From Chrysopilus asiliformis (taxonomy: Eukaryota; Arthropoda; Insecta; Diptera; Rhagionidae), in the NCBI GenBank assembly GCA_964034945.1, contig OZ035962.1, positions 112,965,234 to 113,029,233 on the forward strand: DNA of 64,000 bases, given 5' to 3'. The notes below the pieces were generated by a model that saw only the letters and a program-made list of their open reading frames with translations, did no database searches and was not told the DNA's origin. Below, in pieces: positions 33,100 through 42,847 of this stretch (positions are counted from its first letter, which is position 1; every line of letters starts with the position of its first letter). The translations under genes were made by a program, and so were the position numbers.

Positions 33100-35022
33100 A
33101 TGAGCTCAGAGAAATCAGACCTGCAAAAGAAAGAAATTAAACGTAAAAGATATCAAGTTTTTGACGAAAACAGAGCAGTTACTCGGTCCGTAGCACAAAG
33201 ATTTAATATTGTTTTAGGAGAATTAAGTATGTCGACACTAAGAACGCCTCCACCCGGTATGGTAAACCCCAGCGACATAAACGCCCAGGCTTCTGGGACA
33301 GATACCCAAAATCCTGGAGAAAATTTAGCACAAACAATACATTCCCAAGTAAATCCGAATTTATTAGAATCGGTAGCAAACCCAAATGTTTCCAATCCAC
33401 AACAGGGATCACCGCCACAAAACATGCCCAGATTGTCTCCAAATAGCACAAACAGTCTTGCGTATGAGATAATCTCATTAAAAAACGCTGTGGAGAATCT
33501 GCGAGCAACTACAGGTTTGGCCCAAGCTAATATTTTTCATTCAGCTCAAGAAGCTGCTAGACAAGAAGCTCGGTTATGTATGTCAGAAATTCTTACAGCA
33601 ATTCGAAGCGAGTTAGGATCTCAGAATCGACCTGCTGCTGCTCGCTCCCAGTCAGAAGGAATTTCCGTAGATGTTGCCTCAGGTCACAATCTGGCTGAGA
33701 GGCCTCGTTCTAACAATTTATCAGTAGCAAGTCCAAATCCCGCTCCTTCGGTTACAGCAGCATCGACCCAGGTCTCTACTATGCAATCGGTTCCAATATC
33801 TGACATTCTTTCTTTGCCGATTACTGTCACTTCGGTCGAGCCAACTTTTTCAACATCACCATCTTCGGTTTATGCCAATCAGAGCCGCCCATCATATGTT
33901 GCGACCTCTGTAATTCCAACTTGTACAGCGCCTCTGGTTTGTCCAAGTTCTCAGCCCTCGGCAATACCACAATTCAATAATTTTGCACCTTTCTATACAC
34001 AGCCAGGTAATAATTTGCCTAACGTACCATTTTTCCCGAATACGTTTAACCAGATTGATCCAAATTTTTGGCCCTATCTTCCGAATTTACAACCTCAGGC
34101 ACAAACACCACCTAATGTGAACAATAATAGCCGGTCGAATTGGCGATATCGCAAAGTCGAGCTGGACAAATGGGGTATATGTTTCGATGTTACCTCAAAA
34201 ACAATGAGCATCGAAGACTTTGTTTTTCAGGTTGAATATATTCAATCTTCTAACCCGTTCCCATGGCCAGAAGTTTTAAAAACCTTTCACGTACTACTCC
34301 AGGGTAATGCACGTACTTGGTACTGGCAGTATGTAAAACAATTGACGAGTGTGAATTGGCCTAATCTTCGAGCAGCGTTACTGTCACAATTTAAATCTTA
34401 TGAAACTGATCTTGACATAATGACCAAATTAAATGAGAGAAAACAGCAATCTCACGAAAGCTTTGACACTTTTTACAACAACATCATGGAAATTAAAAAC
34501 AGGATGCGTAACCCGTTGTCTGAAGCCGAATTAATTACTTTAATTAAGCGGAACCTCAAACCTTGGCTGACCGCACTTGTTTATCCTATGGGAATCACCA
34601 GTTTAGACCGATTGAAAGAAGCATGTCGCTCTACAGAAACTCATTTCAGTCACTTAGATCGACGCAACAAAATTATTGTCCCACCTGTTCGAAAGGTAAA
34701 CGAAATTGAGATAGATAATAGGGAATCTGAGTACGAAGAAGCTGAAAATTATTTAGAAGCTATGAGCTTAGCCACAACATCTGCAAATAAAAATTCAAAC
34801 CCAGCAAGACGAGCCAATAGGTCCGAAGTAACTTGCTGGAATTGCAAAAAAGCTGGACACATCTTTATAGATTGTCCAAGCCCACGAAACTTTTTTTGTT
34901 ATAAATGCGGTGCAGATAATGTCGCTACCCCTGATTGTGAACGATGTACCCCGGGAAACGTGAGGCGGAGTGTAACCAAATCGGGAGAGAGTTCACGCTC
35001 CACTCAAACACTCCCGGAATAA
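33100..35022 (+). CDS. gag: Gag polyprotein of the Ty3/Gypsy element
   Basis: Structural protein that assembles the virus-like particle and packages the element RNA. The first in-frame ATG is 33100, giving 640 residues. Residues about 30-340 are rich in Pro, Ser, Asn and Gln and show no domain. Residues about 395-510 match the retrotransposon gag (capsid) family, with ARTWYWQYV, the helix around LLSQFKSY and LITLIKRNLKPWL. Near residue 579 is a CCHC zinc knuckle (CWNCKKAGHIFIDC), followed by a second cysteine cluster (CYKCGADNVATPDC) that lacks the histidine. The frame is intact and overlaps pol by about 80 nt in the -1 frame. A GGGAAAC heptamer at 34953-34959 sits in the right phase to allow the shift. 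Gag would be the main product and Gag-Pol the minor one. Confidence 0.93.
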   Translation: MSSEKSDLQKKEIKRKRYQVFDENRAVTRSVAQRFNIVLGELSMSTLRTPPPGMVNPSDINAQASGTDTQNPGENLAQTIHSQVNPNLLESVANPNVSNPQQGSPPQNMPRLSPNSTNSLAYEIISLKNAVENLRATTGLAQANIFHSAQEAARQEARLCMSEILTAIRSELGSQNRPAAARSQSEGISVDVASGHNLAERPRSNNLSVASPNPAPSVTAASTQVSTMQSVPISDILSLPITVTSVEPTFSTSPSSVYANQSRPSYVATSVIPTCTAPLVCPSSQPSAIPQFNNFAPFYTQPGNNLPNVPFFPNTFNQIDPNFWPYLPNLQPQAQTPPNVNNNSRSNWRYRKVELDKWGICFDVTSKTMSIEDFVFQVEYIQSSNPFPWPEVLKTFHVLLQGNARTWYWQYVKQLTSVNWPNLRAALLSQFKSYETDLDIMTKLNERKQQSHESFDTFYNNIMEIKNRMRNPLSEAELITLIKRNLKPWLTALVYPMGITSLDRLKEACRSTETHFSHLDRRNKIIVPPVRKVNEIEIDNRESEYEEAENYLEAMSLATTSANKNSNPARRANRSEVTCWNCKKAGHIFIDCPSPRNFFCYKCGADNVATPDCERCTPGNVRRSVTKSGESSRSTQTLPE

Positions 35023-38000
35023 AAAACTTGGATGTTTCTATACCCAAATCGACTACTTCCGTTAAAATTTTAAAGTCATCAAGTAATAAAACTCTAAATT
35101 CATCAACTAACGTCAATGAAACTGAACCTACCTTAAAAATTCTAAAGCCTTTTCATATTCGCCTAAAAGAATATAATTTAATTCGCGATAAAATATTTAA
35201 TAATCCTGAATCATTTGAATCTGGGAAATCGTATCCTAATCCTCTATCTAATAAGGCGATAAAAGCTCGTCAACGATTTAACGCTCGCATTAATGTCCGA
35301 AAATGTATTTCGAGCACAAACATTGACGCTTTTTCAGACTTTCGTCCGTATGCAAAAATCAAAATTAACGATTTTGAAATAGAAGGTCTTTTAGATAGTG
35401 GAGCTAATGTATCCTGTTTAGGACAAAATTGTTTAGACCTTGTAAAAACGCTAAATTTACCAGTATTCAAATATTCGTCTCGCGTTAGAACAGCGGATGG
35501 TAGAGGACAAGAAATCGTAGGACAAGTGCGCGTCTCAGTAACTTATAAGGCTAGAACAGAAAATTTAACTTTATATTTAGTTCCTAGTTTGGAACAATCT
35601 CTTTACCTAGGCATAGATTTTTGGCGAAAATTTGAATTAGCGCCACATATAATAAACAGTATCAGTACACTCAATAATAGTTCAACCGATAACCCGGCTA
35701 AACATGAATTAACGTCATTTCAAGTCCGACAATTAGAGTTGGTAAAAGATAAATTTTTATGCTCAACCAAATTTGGGTTAGGTAAAACTACCTTGGAAGA
35801 GCACGATATTGACACCGGAGATGCAGCTCCTATCAAGCAGAAATTTTACCCTGTCTCTCCAGCGGTACAGGCACCTCTTTATGAAGAACTGGACAGGATG
35901 ATTGAGCTTGGAGTTATCGAAGAAAGTCAGAGTCCGTGGAGTTCGCCAGTAGTCCTCATTCGAAAACCAGGCAAAAATCGATTGTGTCTGGATTCTAGAA
36001 AGCTCAATCTCCTTACAGTGAAAGATGCATATCCTTTGCCTCATATTGAAGGGTTGCTAAGCCGCCTTCAGGATACTAACTACATAAGTAGCATAGACCT
36101 GAAGGATGCTTTTTGGCAAATTCCGCTGGAGAGGCAGAGTAGACCGAAGACAGCTTTCACGGTGCCTGGACGGCCACTATATCAGTTTACCGTCATGGCT
36201 TTCGGTTTATGCAATTCTCCGCAACGTTTGTGTAGATTGATGGATAAAGTGATTCCGTCCAGGCTCCGTGAATGCGTATTCGTCTACTTAGATGATCTCT
36301 TGATAGTGTCGGCAGATTTTGATTCACATCTCAAAATTCTTGAAGAAGTTGCGCAGTGTTTGAGAAAGGCAAATCTCACCATCAATTTAAACAAGTCCCA
36401 TTTTTGTTTCCGAGAATTAAAATACCTAGGATTTATTATCGGAGGTGGAAAACTAAAAACCAACCCTGAAAAAGTGTCGGCTATAAAGAACTTTCCGTTA
36501 CCGTCCAGTCCTCGTCAAATGCGACGATTTTTGGGGATGACTGGATGGTATCGGAAATTCATAAAAAATTATGCCATAATCGCTAGTCCTCTTACCGATT
36601 GCCTAAAAAAATCAAAAAAATTCGTTATGAGTCCGGAAGCAAAGATCGCGTTTGAAAATTTGAAAGATGCATTAACATCACCACCCATTCTCACACATCC
36701 TGACTTCACGAGAGAATTTTTTATTCAGTGTGATGCATCAAACACTGGGATTGGGGCTGTACTTTTCCAAGTAGACGACAATCACGATGAAAGAGTCATA
36801 GCATATATTTCGAAAAAGTTAAATAAGGCTCAGTCTAATTATACGGTCACGGAACGTGAATGCTTAGCCGCTGTTACCGCTATAGAAAAGTTCAGACAAT
36901 ACGTCGAAGGAATGAGCTTTACAGTCATAACCGATCACGCTAGCTTGCGCTGGTTGATGGGGCTGAAAGATCTCAGCGGTAGATTGGCCAGATGGAGCCT
37001 AAAGCTTCAAGGTTTTAACTTCAAAGTAGAGCACAGAAAAGGTTCTAAAAACATTGTTCCAGATACACTTTCTAGGGCTCTGGTTGATAGCATTTCTTTG
37101 AATAATCCCCTTGTATCCGTGGATCTTGAATCCAGCTCTTTCAAGTCGACAGAATACCTTGAATTGACAGAGACTATATTGAAAAATCAAGACAGTTTTC
37201 CGGATTTGAAAGTTGTAGACAATTTTGTCTATAAAAGAACCGTTCCATTTGATGGTGTGCCGGAAAATGAACAATTTTCCTGGAAGCTTTGGGTTCCATC
37301 TGATCTAACTCGGTCGCTGATCGCTCAGGCCCATGAATCACCGCAAGCAGCACATGGTGGTTTAGCTAAAACTCTATCTAGGATCAGAGAATTCTATTAT
37401 TGGCCAAATATGGCGACTCAAGTCCGATCTTTCGTCCTAAGTTGCACGACGTGCAAAGAAAATAAAGCGCCTAACATAACTCTTCGTCCACCTATGGGAG
37501 CTAAAACAGAGACAGAGCGTCCCTTTCAAAAACTATATCTTGACTTCTTGGGTCCTTATCCCCGTTCGAATTCTGGCAATTCTTTTCTTTTTATAATCTT
37601 GGATCACTTTTCTAAGTTTGTTTTCCTAAAACCGTTAAGACAGGCAAATGCTAAAAGCATAATTAAATACTTGGACGTAGAAATTTTCAAGAAATTTGGT
37701 GTACCAGAAACCGTTCACACAGACAACGGTAGGCAATTTTTGTCGGTGGACTTTCAAAGTTTTTTGTCAAAATTTGGAGTTCGACATTTAAAAACAGCAT
37801 ATTATGCTCCGCAAGCAAACGCTGCAGAAAGGGTCAACCGATCTGTACTGGCCGCAGTTAGGTCCTATTTAGGAGAGAACCAGAAAAACTGGGACGTTCA
37901 TATTGCCGATATAGAGTGCGCACTTCGAACCTCAAAACATCTATCAACAGGCACAACCCCGTATTACGCCGTGTTTGGATCCAATATGATCACACACGCT

Positions 38001-38360
38001 AGTAACTACCAACTGGCAAAAACGTTACACTATTTGGAAGATTCTGAATTTATTAATCTAGACCAACATGATCGGCTCGAAATAATTCGAAGTAAGATAA
38101 AAGAAAACCTAAACGTGGCGTATAACAAGGCCAAGAAACAATATGATTTACGTTCACGTGAAATTGTTTTTACCCCAGGCCAAGAGGTTTACCGACGAAA
38201 TTTCGTGCTAAGCGATAAAAACAAAAACATAAACGCGAAACTATGTCAAAAATTTATCAAATGTCGAATTGTAAAAGCCGTTGGGAAAAATATGTATGAA
38301 GTTGAAAATCTTCAGGGCAAAACTGTTGGTGTGTATCACGCCAAAGATTTAAAATATTAA
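34941..38360 (+). CDS. pol: Pol polyprotein: protease, reverse transcriptase, RNase H, integrase
   Basis: Copies the element RNA into DNA and inserts it. The frame opens at 34941 (a stop lies just before) and is probably entered by -1 frameshifting from gag; residue numbers here count from ATG 34944. Visible parts are the aspartic protease LLDSGANVSCLG (Asp151); reverse transcriptase with SSIDLKDAFW (Asp385) and YLDD (448-451); and RNase H with Asp597, Glu637 and Asp664. The integrase has a zinc-binding site (His797, His804, Cys834, Cys837) and catalytic Asp867, Asp927 and Glu962. The last two have 34 residues between them, where most relatives have 35. The C-terminal end (GKNMYEVENLQG to HAKDLKY) is a GPY/F-like module. 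All catalytic residues are present and the frame is unbroken. No envelope gene follows. Confidence 0.95.
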   Translation, partial: TMYPGKREAECNQIGREFTLHSNTPGIKNLDVSIPKSTTSVKILKSSSNKTLNSSTNVNETEPTLKILKPFHIRLKEYNLIRDKIFNNPESFESGKSYPNPLSNKAIKARQRFNARINVRKCISSTNIDAFSDFRPYAKIKINDFEIEGLLDSGANVSCLGQNCLDLVKTLNLPVFKYSSRVRTADGRGQEIVGQVRVSVTYKARTENLTLYLVPSLEQSLYLGIDFWRKFELAPHIINSISTLNNSSTDNPAKHELTSFQVRQLELVKDKFLCSTKFGLGKTTLEEHDIDTGDAAPIKQKFYPVSPAVQAPLYEELDRMIELGVIEESQSPWSSPVVLIRKPGKNRLCLDSRKLNLLTVKDAYPLPHIEGLLSRLQDTNYISSIDLKDAFWQIPLERQSRPKTAFTVPGRPLYQFTVMAFGLCNSPQRLCRLMDKVIPSRLRECVFVYLDDLLIVSADFDSHLKILEEVAQCLRKANLTINLNKSHFCFRELKYLGFIIGGGKLKTNPEKVSAIKNFPLPSSPRQMRRFLGMTGWYRKFIKNYAIIASPLTDCLKKSKKFVMSPEAKIAFENLKDALTSPPILTHPDFTREFFIQCDASNTGIGAVLFQVDDNHDERVIAYISKKLNKAQSNYTVTERECLAAVTAIEKFRQYVEGMSFTVITDHASLRWLMGLKDLSGRLARWSLKLQGFNFKVEHRKGSKNIVPDTLSRALVDSISLNNPLVSVDLESSSFKSTEYLELTETILKNQDSFPDLKVVDNFVYKRTVPFDGVPENEQFSWKLWVPSDLTRSLIAQAHESPQAAHGGLAKTLSRIREFYYWPNMATQVRSFVLSCTTCKENKAPNITLRPPMGAKTETERPFQKLYLDFLGPYPRSNSGNSFLFIILDHFSKFVFLKPLRQANAKSIIKYLDVEIFKKFGVPETVHTDNGRQFLSVDFQSFLSKFGVRHLKTAYYAPQANAAERVNRSVLAAVRSYLGENQKNWDVHIADIECALRTSKHLSTGTTPYYAVFGSNMITHASNYQLAKTLHYLEDSEFINLDQHDRLEIIRSKIKENLNVAYNKAKKQYDLRSREIVFTPGQEVYRRNFVLSDKNKNINAKLCQKFIKCRIVKAVGKNMYEVENLQGKTVGVYHAKDLKY
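34953..35016 (+). promoter_or_regulatory. Candidate -1 ribosomal frameshift signal
   Basis: G GGA AAC (34953-34959) is read in the gag frame as an X XXY YYZ slippery heptamer and lies within the only interval where both gag and pol frames are open (34941-35022). GGGAAAC is a slippery site known in mammalian retroviruses. Downstream, CGGGAG (34982-34987) can pair with CTCCCG (35011-35016). The 22-base spacer is longer than usual, so another fold nearer the site may be used. Confidence 0.55.
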
Positions 38361-38692
38361 AATTTTGTTTTCATTCAAACGTAAAATTTTGTTTTCTCAA
38401 TTTCTCCCCTAAAAATATAATAGTGATTTAGATTTCAAATTAAAAATTTAAAAATTTCAGGCAGTTACAAATATTCCTGTATTACTCAGATCGTCATTAC
38501 TTCCGAAATTCAAATTGCCCGGCTTCAATACATGGGTTCGTCCCACGTCGTTTGTTTCTCATTCACAAACAAATGTTGCAATAGAAGAGATCAACATAAA
38601 ATTTTTTACCATAGCCCAATCCAAATACTGATAACAGCCGCACTGTTTTTCAAATCTTCCGCCTTGCAGTCACTCGTCGTAAGATCTGATGT
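38361..38692 (+). other. Tail between pol and the 3' LTR
   Basis: 332 bp with no long frame and no envelope gene. A purine-rich tract directly before the LTR, needed to prime plus-strand synthesis, is not obvious: the bases before TGTTGCAG are AAGATCTGATGT. The final antisense exon of the 3' LTR extends into this stretch and its frame ends at 38650-38652. Confidence 0.7.
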
Positions 38693-39293
38693 TGTTGCAG
38701 GCGTCTGTAAACAAACAAATAAAAGATCAAATTTTAATTTCGAAATGCAAAGATTTGTCGCTAACTTACCTTGATTTTTGTTCAAAAGTTTCTGGACACC
38801 TCCATGAGTGAATCCTTTCCCCTAGTTCCAGCTGTCGTTGATGATATCTAGAAAAAAAAGATAAGACCAAATTTAACAACGGAAATAAAAACAATAGAGA
38901 CAATAACAATTCTACATAAATATACTTATCTTGAAATTAGCAAATCATAGTAATTTGGATGAATTGCTGATCCCGTCGATGTATCTGGAGAACAGTCCTT
39001 TGGAACCTGAAAGAAAAACAAGAAAAAAATTAGGTCAAATCATTTTTCACTTCATTTGACTTTAAGAGTAAAAGGCTTCAGTTTGTTGATAAACAAAAAC
39101 TTATCTGACTTACCGAAAATGGACTTCCCTTATGTTTTCCGGGAATTTCCTTTAGATCTGCCATCCTGGACCCGGTGAATGCTCGCTGCTCGTCAAAATA
39201 CTCCGACTAAACACCTAAAATACACAAAAAGAAGTATTAGAAAATTTCACTACTTCCACAGTTGAATTAAAAAAAATTATACTCACGTTTGAC
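38650..39293 (-). ncRNA. Predicted antisense spliced transcript unit of the 3' LTR
   Basis: Same signals as in the 5' LTR: exon end 39287, exon 39114-39214 (ATG at 39164), exon from 39006 (to 38930 if the ATAAGT donor is used), exon 38770-38847, and last exon from 38704 leftwards. Here the last exon crosses the LTR edge at 38693 into the internal region. The frame stays open about 14 codons longer than in the 5' copy (stop TGA at 38650-38652). A unit starting in the 3' LTR and running antisense into the element is comparable in layout to the antisense spliced genes of some retroviruses. This is an analogy only; no sequence relation is claimed. Confidence 0.5.
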
Positions 39294-41374
39294 ATTAGAT
39301 CCTTGACAAAAACCTTTCTTTACATTCGGATCACTGTTGCCGATAATGCAGTTCAGACAAAACACTTGTAAATGAAAATTTTTATTGCGAGGGGTCGCTG
39401 TGGTCTAGCCCGCCGCGAATTTAAACCACGTAAGAGATGTTAAATCAAACTCTCATCAATTTTAAAGTTGATAACATTTAACTACTCTTGGAGTTTAAAG
39501 TTTCTGATCTAGCTTCATTTGCTATTTAACTCTACTGCCAATCAGTTCACTTTAAATCAAAATCAACGTACAAGTTCCTTTTTGTGAAGGAGGCGATTTT
39601 TCTTCCTCGTAAATCTTAAATTAAATTTTTTTAAATCGAGGTTCATTTTTGTCAAGTGTTTAAAAAAATCAGGGAAAGAGTGAGTGCAATTTAATTATGG
39701 TGAATAGTGCCTGAAGCTAATGTGGAAAATTTCTTATAGCCACTGGAACCGAGTTGCAGTAGAGGGTGTAGCAGAGGAAGAGAAAATCTTTGGTTGCAGC
39801 TAAGTGCACGATTTTTTTTTTGAATTTCTAATTTTTTTGAAATATTTGATCGCCGACAATTTTTTTGGGAACAAAATAACATGTGGTCTTTCCCTTTATG
39901 ACAAAAGTGCAAAATAGCAAAGTGCGATATGAAAATGCTATACAACGCCATTAAATTTATGCTAAACGTCGAAGGGCCATTAAATTTATGCTAAACGTCG
40001 TCGCCAAAATTTTACCGTCGTCAGTTTTTTTTTCTAAAACTCATACATAATTTTGGACTATGTGCGTTTTTCTGGTGAAACTTGCTTGAAAAGTTCAAGT
40101 GAAGGTCATCGTTACTGCATTTTACAAAGGAAATTATTCTCTGCTTGTTACCAAGGCTGTAACAATAGAGTAACGGTCCAACTTCTACAAAATTCGAAGC
40201 TAGGAACAATTCTACAGCGATCTTCTGTGCATTGTCGGACAAAATCCAATTGAAACGGACAAAAATTTTTTTTTGAATTTATGGCGCATTGAAACAATTT
40301 TGTATTTCATTCCAAGTATTAAAACATTGTGAAGTTTTCTACCATAACGGACTTTCAAATTTTGAATCAGAATTCTTTAATAGACGTCGTTAAATATCTC
40401 ACTGGGCCCAATGATATATCGAAACATAACAAAAAGAAAAAAAGAACAAGTGTATGCGACGTAGTATTTTTTTGATTTAGCATAAAATATTTTTTATGTG
40501 TGGTAGATTATTACCTTTTTGGTGTAAACATATATCTCGATGTTTTCCTTTTTTTTAACTATTTAGTTCGTTGATAACAGTAGATTAGTTAATAATGCAT
40601 GTTTGATTATTTATAAAATTATTTCATCCTCTTATTTATTTATTGCCTAACTGTAGGCGTATGTTCAATTATTTATTATCAACATTTTATTTAAATTTTT
40701 TTGTAGCTAAGTTGCACGTTATTGGAATATTTATATATTCAATTCTTTGCCATATATAAGTTTAAAATTGATAAAATTTTAACAGACATTAGCACTTATT
40801 ACGCTTACATATTCTATTCCAAATTTTCATTAATTGCCTGCTATTTTATATTTTTTTTAATTTGTTGCGCCTATTACTATTTGTAAATTATTATATAATA
40901 TATATTTAAAGCATGGTAAATGAGACTTTATTTTCGTCTTTTCCCATCATTAAACTTTTCGTAACCATGTGTTAACGCCGTGAGTAAAGGGGGGCAGGGA
41001 TTATACTCATGGAGAGTAATGAGAACTCAACTTTAAAATCATGAGCTAAGACTCAAACCCGATTTTAGGAAAATGTGGACTTCCGGTCGGAATCTTTATG
41101 TCCTCTTCCCATCCTCGAAATTCCCTTCCTCGAAATTCCCATCATCGACTTAAGAAGGCATGAGAATTTTTGTGTAGCGTGGAATTTAGAAAAGGAGAGA
41201 GCAAGACCCTACCCCATCCGGCGAGCATAGTCGAAATAAAATTACCAGCATGCCTTCGATGCCTCTCACTTCTACAAAACAAAAGGGTTGTTAAATATGT
41301 TGCCAACCGGCAAGGATCAACGAGTTGTAACACACCCTCTTACAAGCCCTTCATCTATACACCCACACGTTACA
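38693..41374 (+). repeat. 3' long terminal repeat
   Basis: Same length and sequence as the 5' copy as far as compared by eye, ending GTTACA at 41374 and followed by CTTC. It would supply the polyadenylation signal of the element (AATAAA at about 41235). It also carries the same minus-strand splice signals, with exon limits 9,303 bp downstream of the 5' set. Confidence 0.95.
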
Positions 41375-42499
41375 CTTCTTCAAAAGTTTTCAACTTTGGG
41401 GGATGTTTATCGTGTACGCATTACGAGGTCGACATTTCGGTTGATACTTAAACCATCAGCTTCAGCTTACCGCCCACTATTGTTAGAAAATAGTGGGGAC
41501 TAACTACCCTCGTTGATAAACGTGCTCGTTTAATATACTCGTATATTTATAAAGGTATTATGTTGTGAAATGTTGAGGTACTTATACTACCTATATACCT
41601 TATCACAATACTTTTTAGCATTTGTTACTCCTATATGGGTCGTATGTTTATGTTAATTTCTCTTTGCGCTATTAACTGAAGTTGGGTCACATTAAGTTTT
41701 AGTTTAGCTCTTTTTCACAATTCCCATTTTGTACATTCACCCCCCCAAAAAAATATATTTCTGTTTGGTTTTTCGGTTTCTTGTCTTTTTGTGCTATTAT
41801 TCTCTAGTTTTTTTTTGCTTTTTGGTGTTTTTTTATGACTAATTATGATCCTTTCTCAGTGGAACACATTACCAAGTTGTTTAAACAAGATCCCATCGTT
41901 ATAGCTGACTTTTTAAGTGCCTTGTTTCAATTAATAACGACCCATTCTCATTTCCAGGGTTTCAAAAAATAACAGAGAGAAAATATTTACATTGTATCTG
42001 CATTAACATGACGAGAGCTTTAATTAACGCGTTTTTTATTCTGGATTTATAAAATGCAAATAATTGCAGTATATTTATGTGTCAAGGTGATGCAAGTTGA
42101 GTGCATTCTTTCAAGATATTCTATAGAGTAAACATCTATTTTTGTTCATTACTTTTAATCGTATATTTTTAAATGACCCAGATAAAATGATCCAGAGGAA
42201 AGTGTAAAGTATTCAATTTGTATGGGGGAGGGGGGAAGGAGTAGTCCAACTGGATTTTGAAGTATAGAAAAATTATGTAAAATCATATTGTAAACACATT
42301 TCATCTTTATAAATTTTTCGATACCATGCACAGTTTTCGAGGAAACAGGAAAAAAAATATTCCATTTGTATGTGAGAGGAATTAGGTATGTAAAATCCTA
42401 TTCTAAACACATTTTACCTTTATAAATTTTTCAATATGACTCACCGTTTTCGAGAAAATTGCATAAAACCCATTCGTTTGAATGAATGAGGGGGGAAGG
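41375..42499. other. Non-coding right flank of the retrotransposon
   Basis: No gene was recognised. It begins with CTTC, half of the probable target duplication. Confidence 0.5.
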
Positions 42500-42685
42500 A
42501 ATAGTCCAATTTTTCCCGTTCAACAACTTAGCCTCGCCATTTACGAAAATCGCTATTGTACCAAATTTAAAGTCTCTAGCTCAATCCTTTCAAAAGTTAT
42601 GGTATTGACGGACAGCCGGACAGACAGACGATAGGACGTGCGAAAATCAGAATCGTCTGTTTGTGATCCCAAACACCCTGGTGTA
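42500..42685 (+). repeat. GACA-tailed dispersed repeat, copy 3
   Basis: Contains AACTTAGCCTC, AAGTCTCTAGCTCAATCC (about 42570-42587), TTTCAAAAGTTATGGT, a GGACAGACAGACGA run and a CAAACACCCTGGTGTA ending. It is the most complete member of the family seen at 17041, 21165 and 53925. Confidence 0.7.
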
Positions 42686-42737
42686 GTTCATTTTTGTGTC
42701 CGATGATTGTTTCGATTCGTTACAAATGCTACACTAA

Positions 42738-42844
42738 CAGCCTTATTCTAGCTACGGTCACTAGTCACAACTTGGTCACAAGAGCCTCAAATTCTATGGA
42801 CTTGTGACTTGTGACTTAAGTATCACAACGCCAGAATACGGCTG
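42738..42844. mobile_element. 107 bp MITE with TAA duplication
   Basis: The termini CAGCCTTATTCTAGC and GCCAGAATACGGCTG are inverted repeats with few mismatches, flanked by TAA at 42735-42737 and 42845-42847. The inside holds repeated GTCAC/GTGAC motifs (TTGTGACTTGTGACTT). Probably PIF/Harbinger-related by its target site. Confidence 0.7.
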
Positions 42845-42847
42845 TAA

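Larger units (their letters stand above)
29390..41374 (+). mobile_element. Complete Ty3/Gypsy LTR retrotransposon, 11,985 bp
   Basis: Two direct LTRs of 2,682 bp (TG...CA) enclose a leader, gag, pol (protease, reverse transcriptase, RNase H, integrase, in that order) and a 332 bp tail. The domain order identifies Ty3/Gypsy. CTTC (29386-29389 and 41375-41378) flanks the element as a likely 4 bp target duplication; if the LTR is taken to end in TAC, the match is ACTTC. No envelope frame lies between pol and the 3' LTR. The long LTRs and a tRNA-Lys primer site recall the Osvaldo/Ulysses group of fly elements; this relationship is inference. Both ORFs are intact and the two LTRs look identical by eye, so the insertion is recent and may be active. 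Confidence 0.95.

Noticed and set aside
33153..33508. Minus-strand frames of about 100 codons within gag
   Set aside because: Shadows of the gag reading frame without splice signals or their own motifs.
35021..35027. AAAAAAC as the gag-pol slippery site
   Set aside because: It begins within the gag stop codon, so ribosomes in the gag frame would terminate before reading it; GGGAAAC at 34953 fits the register.
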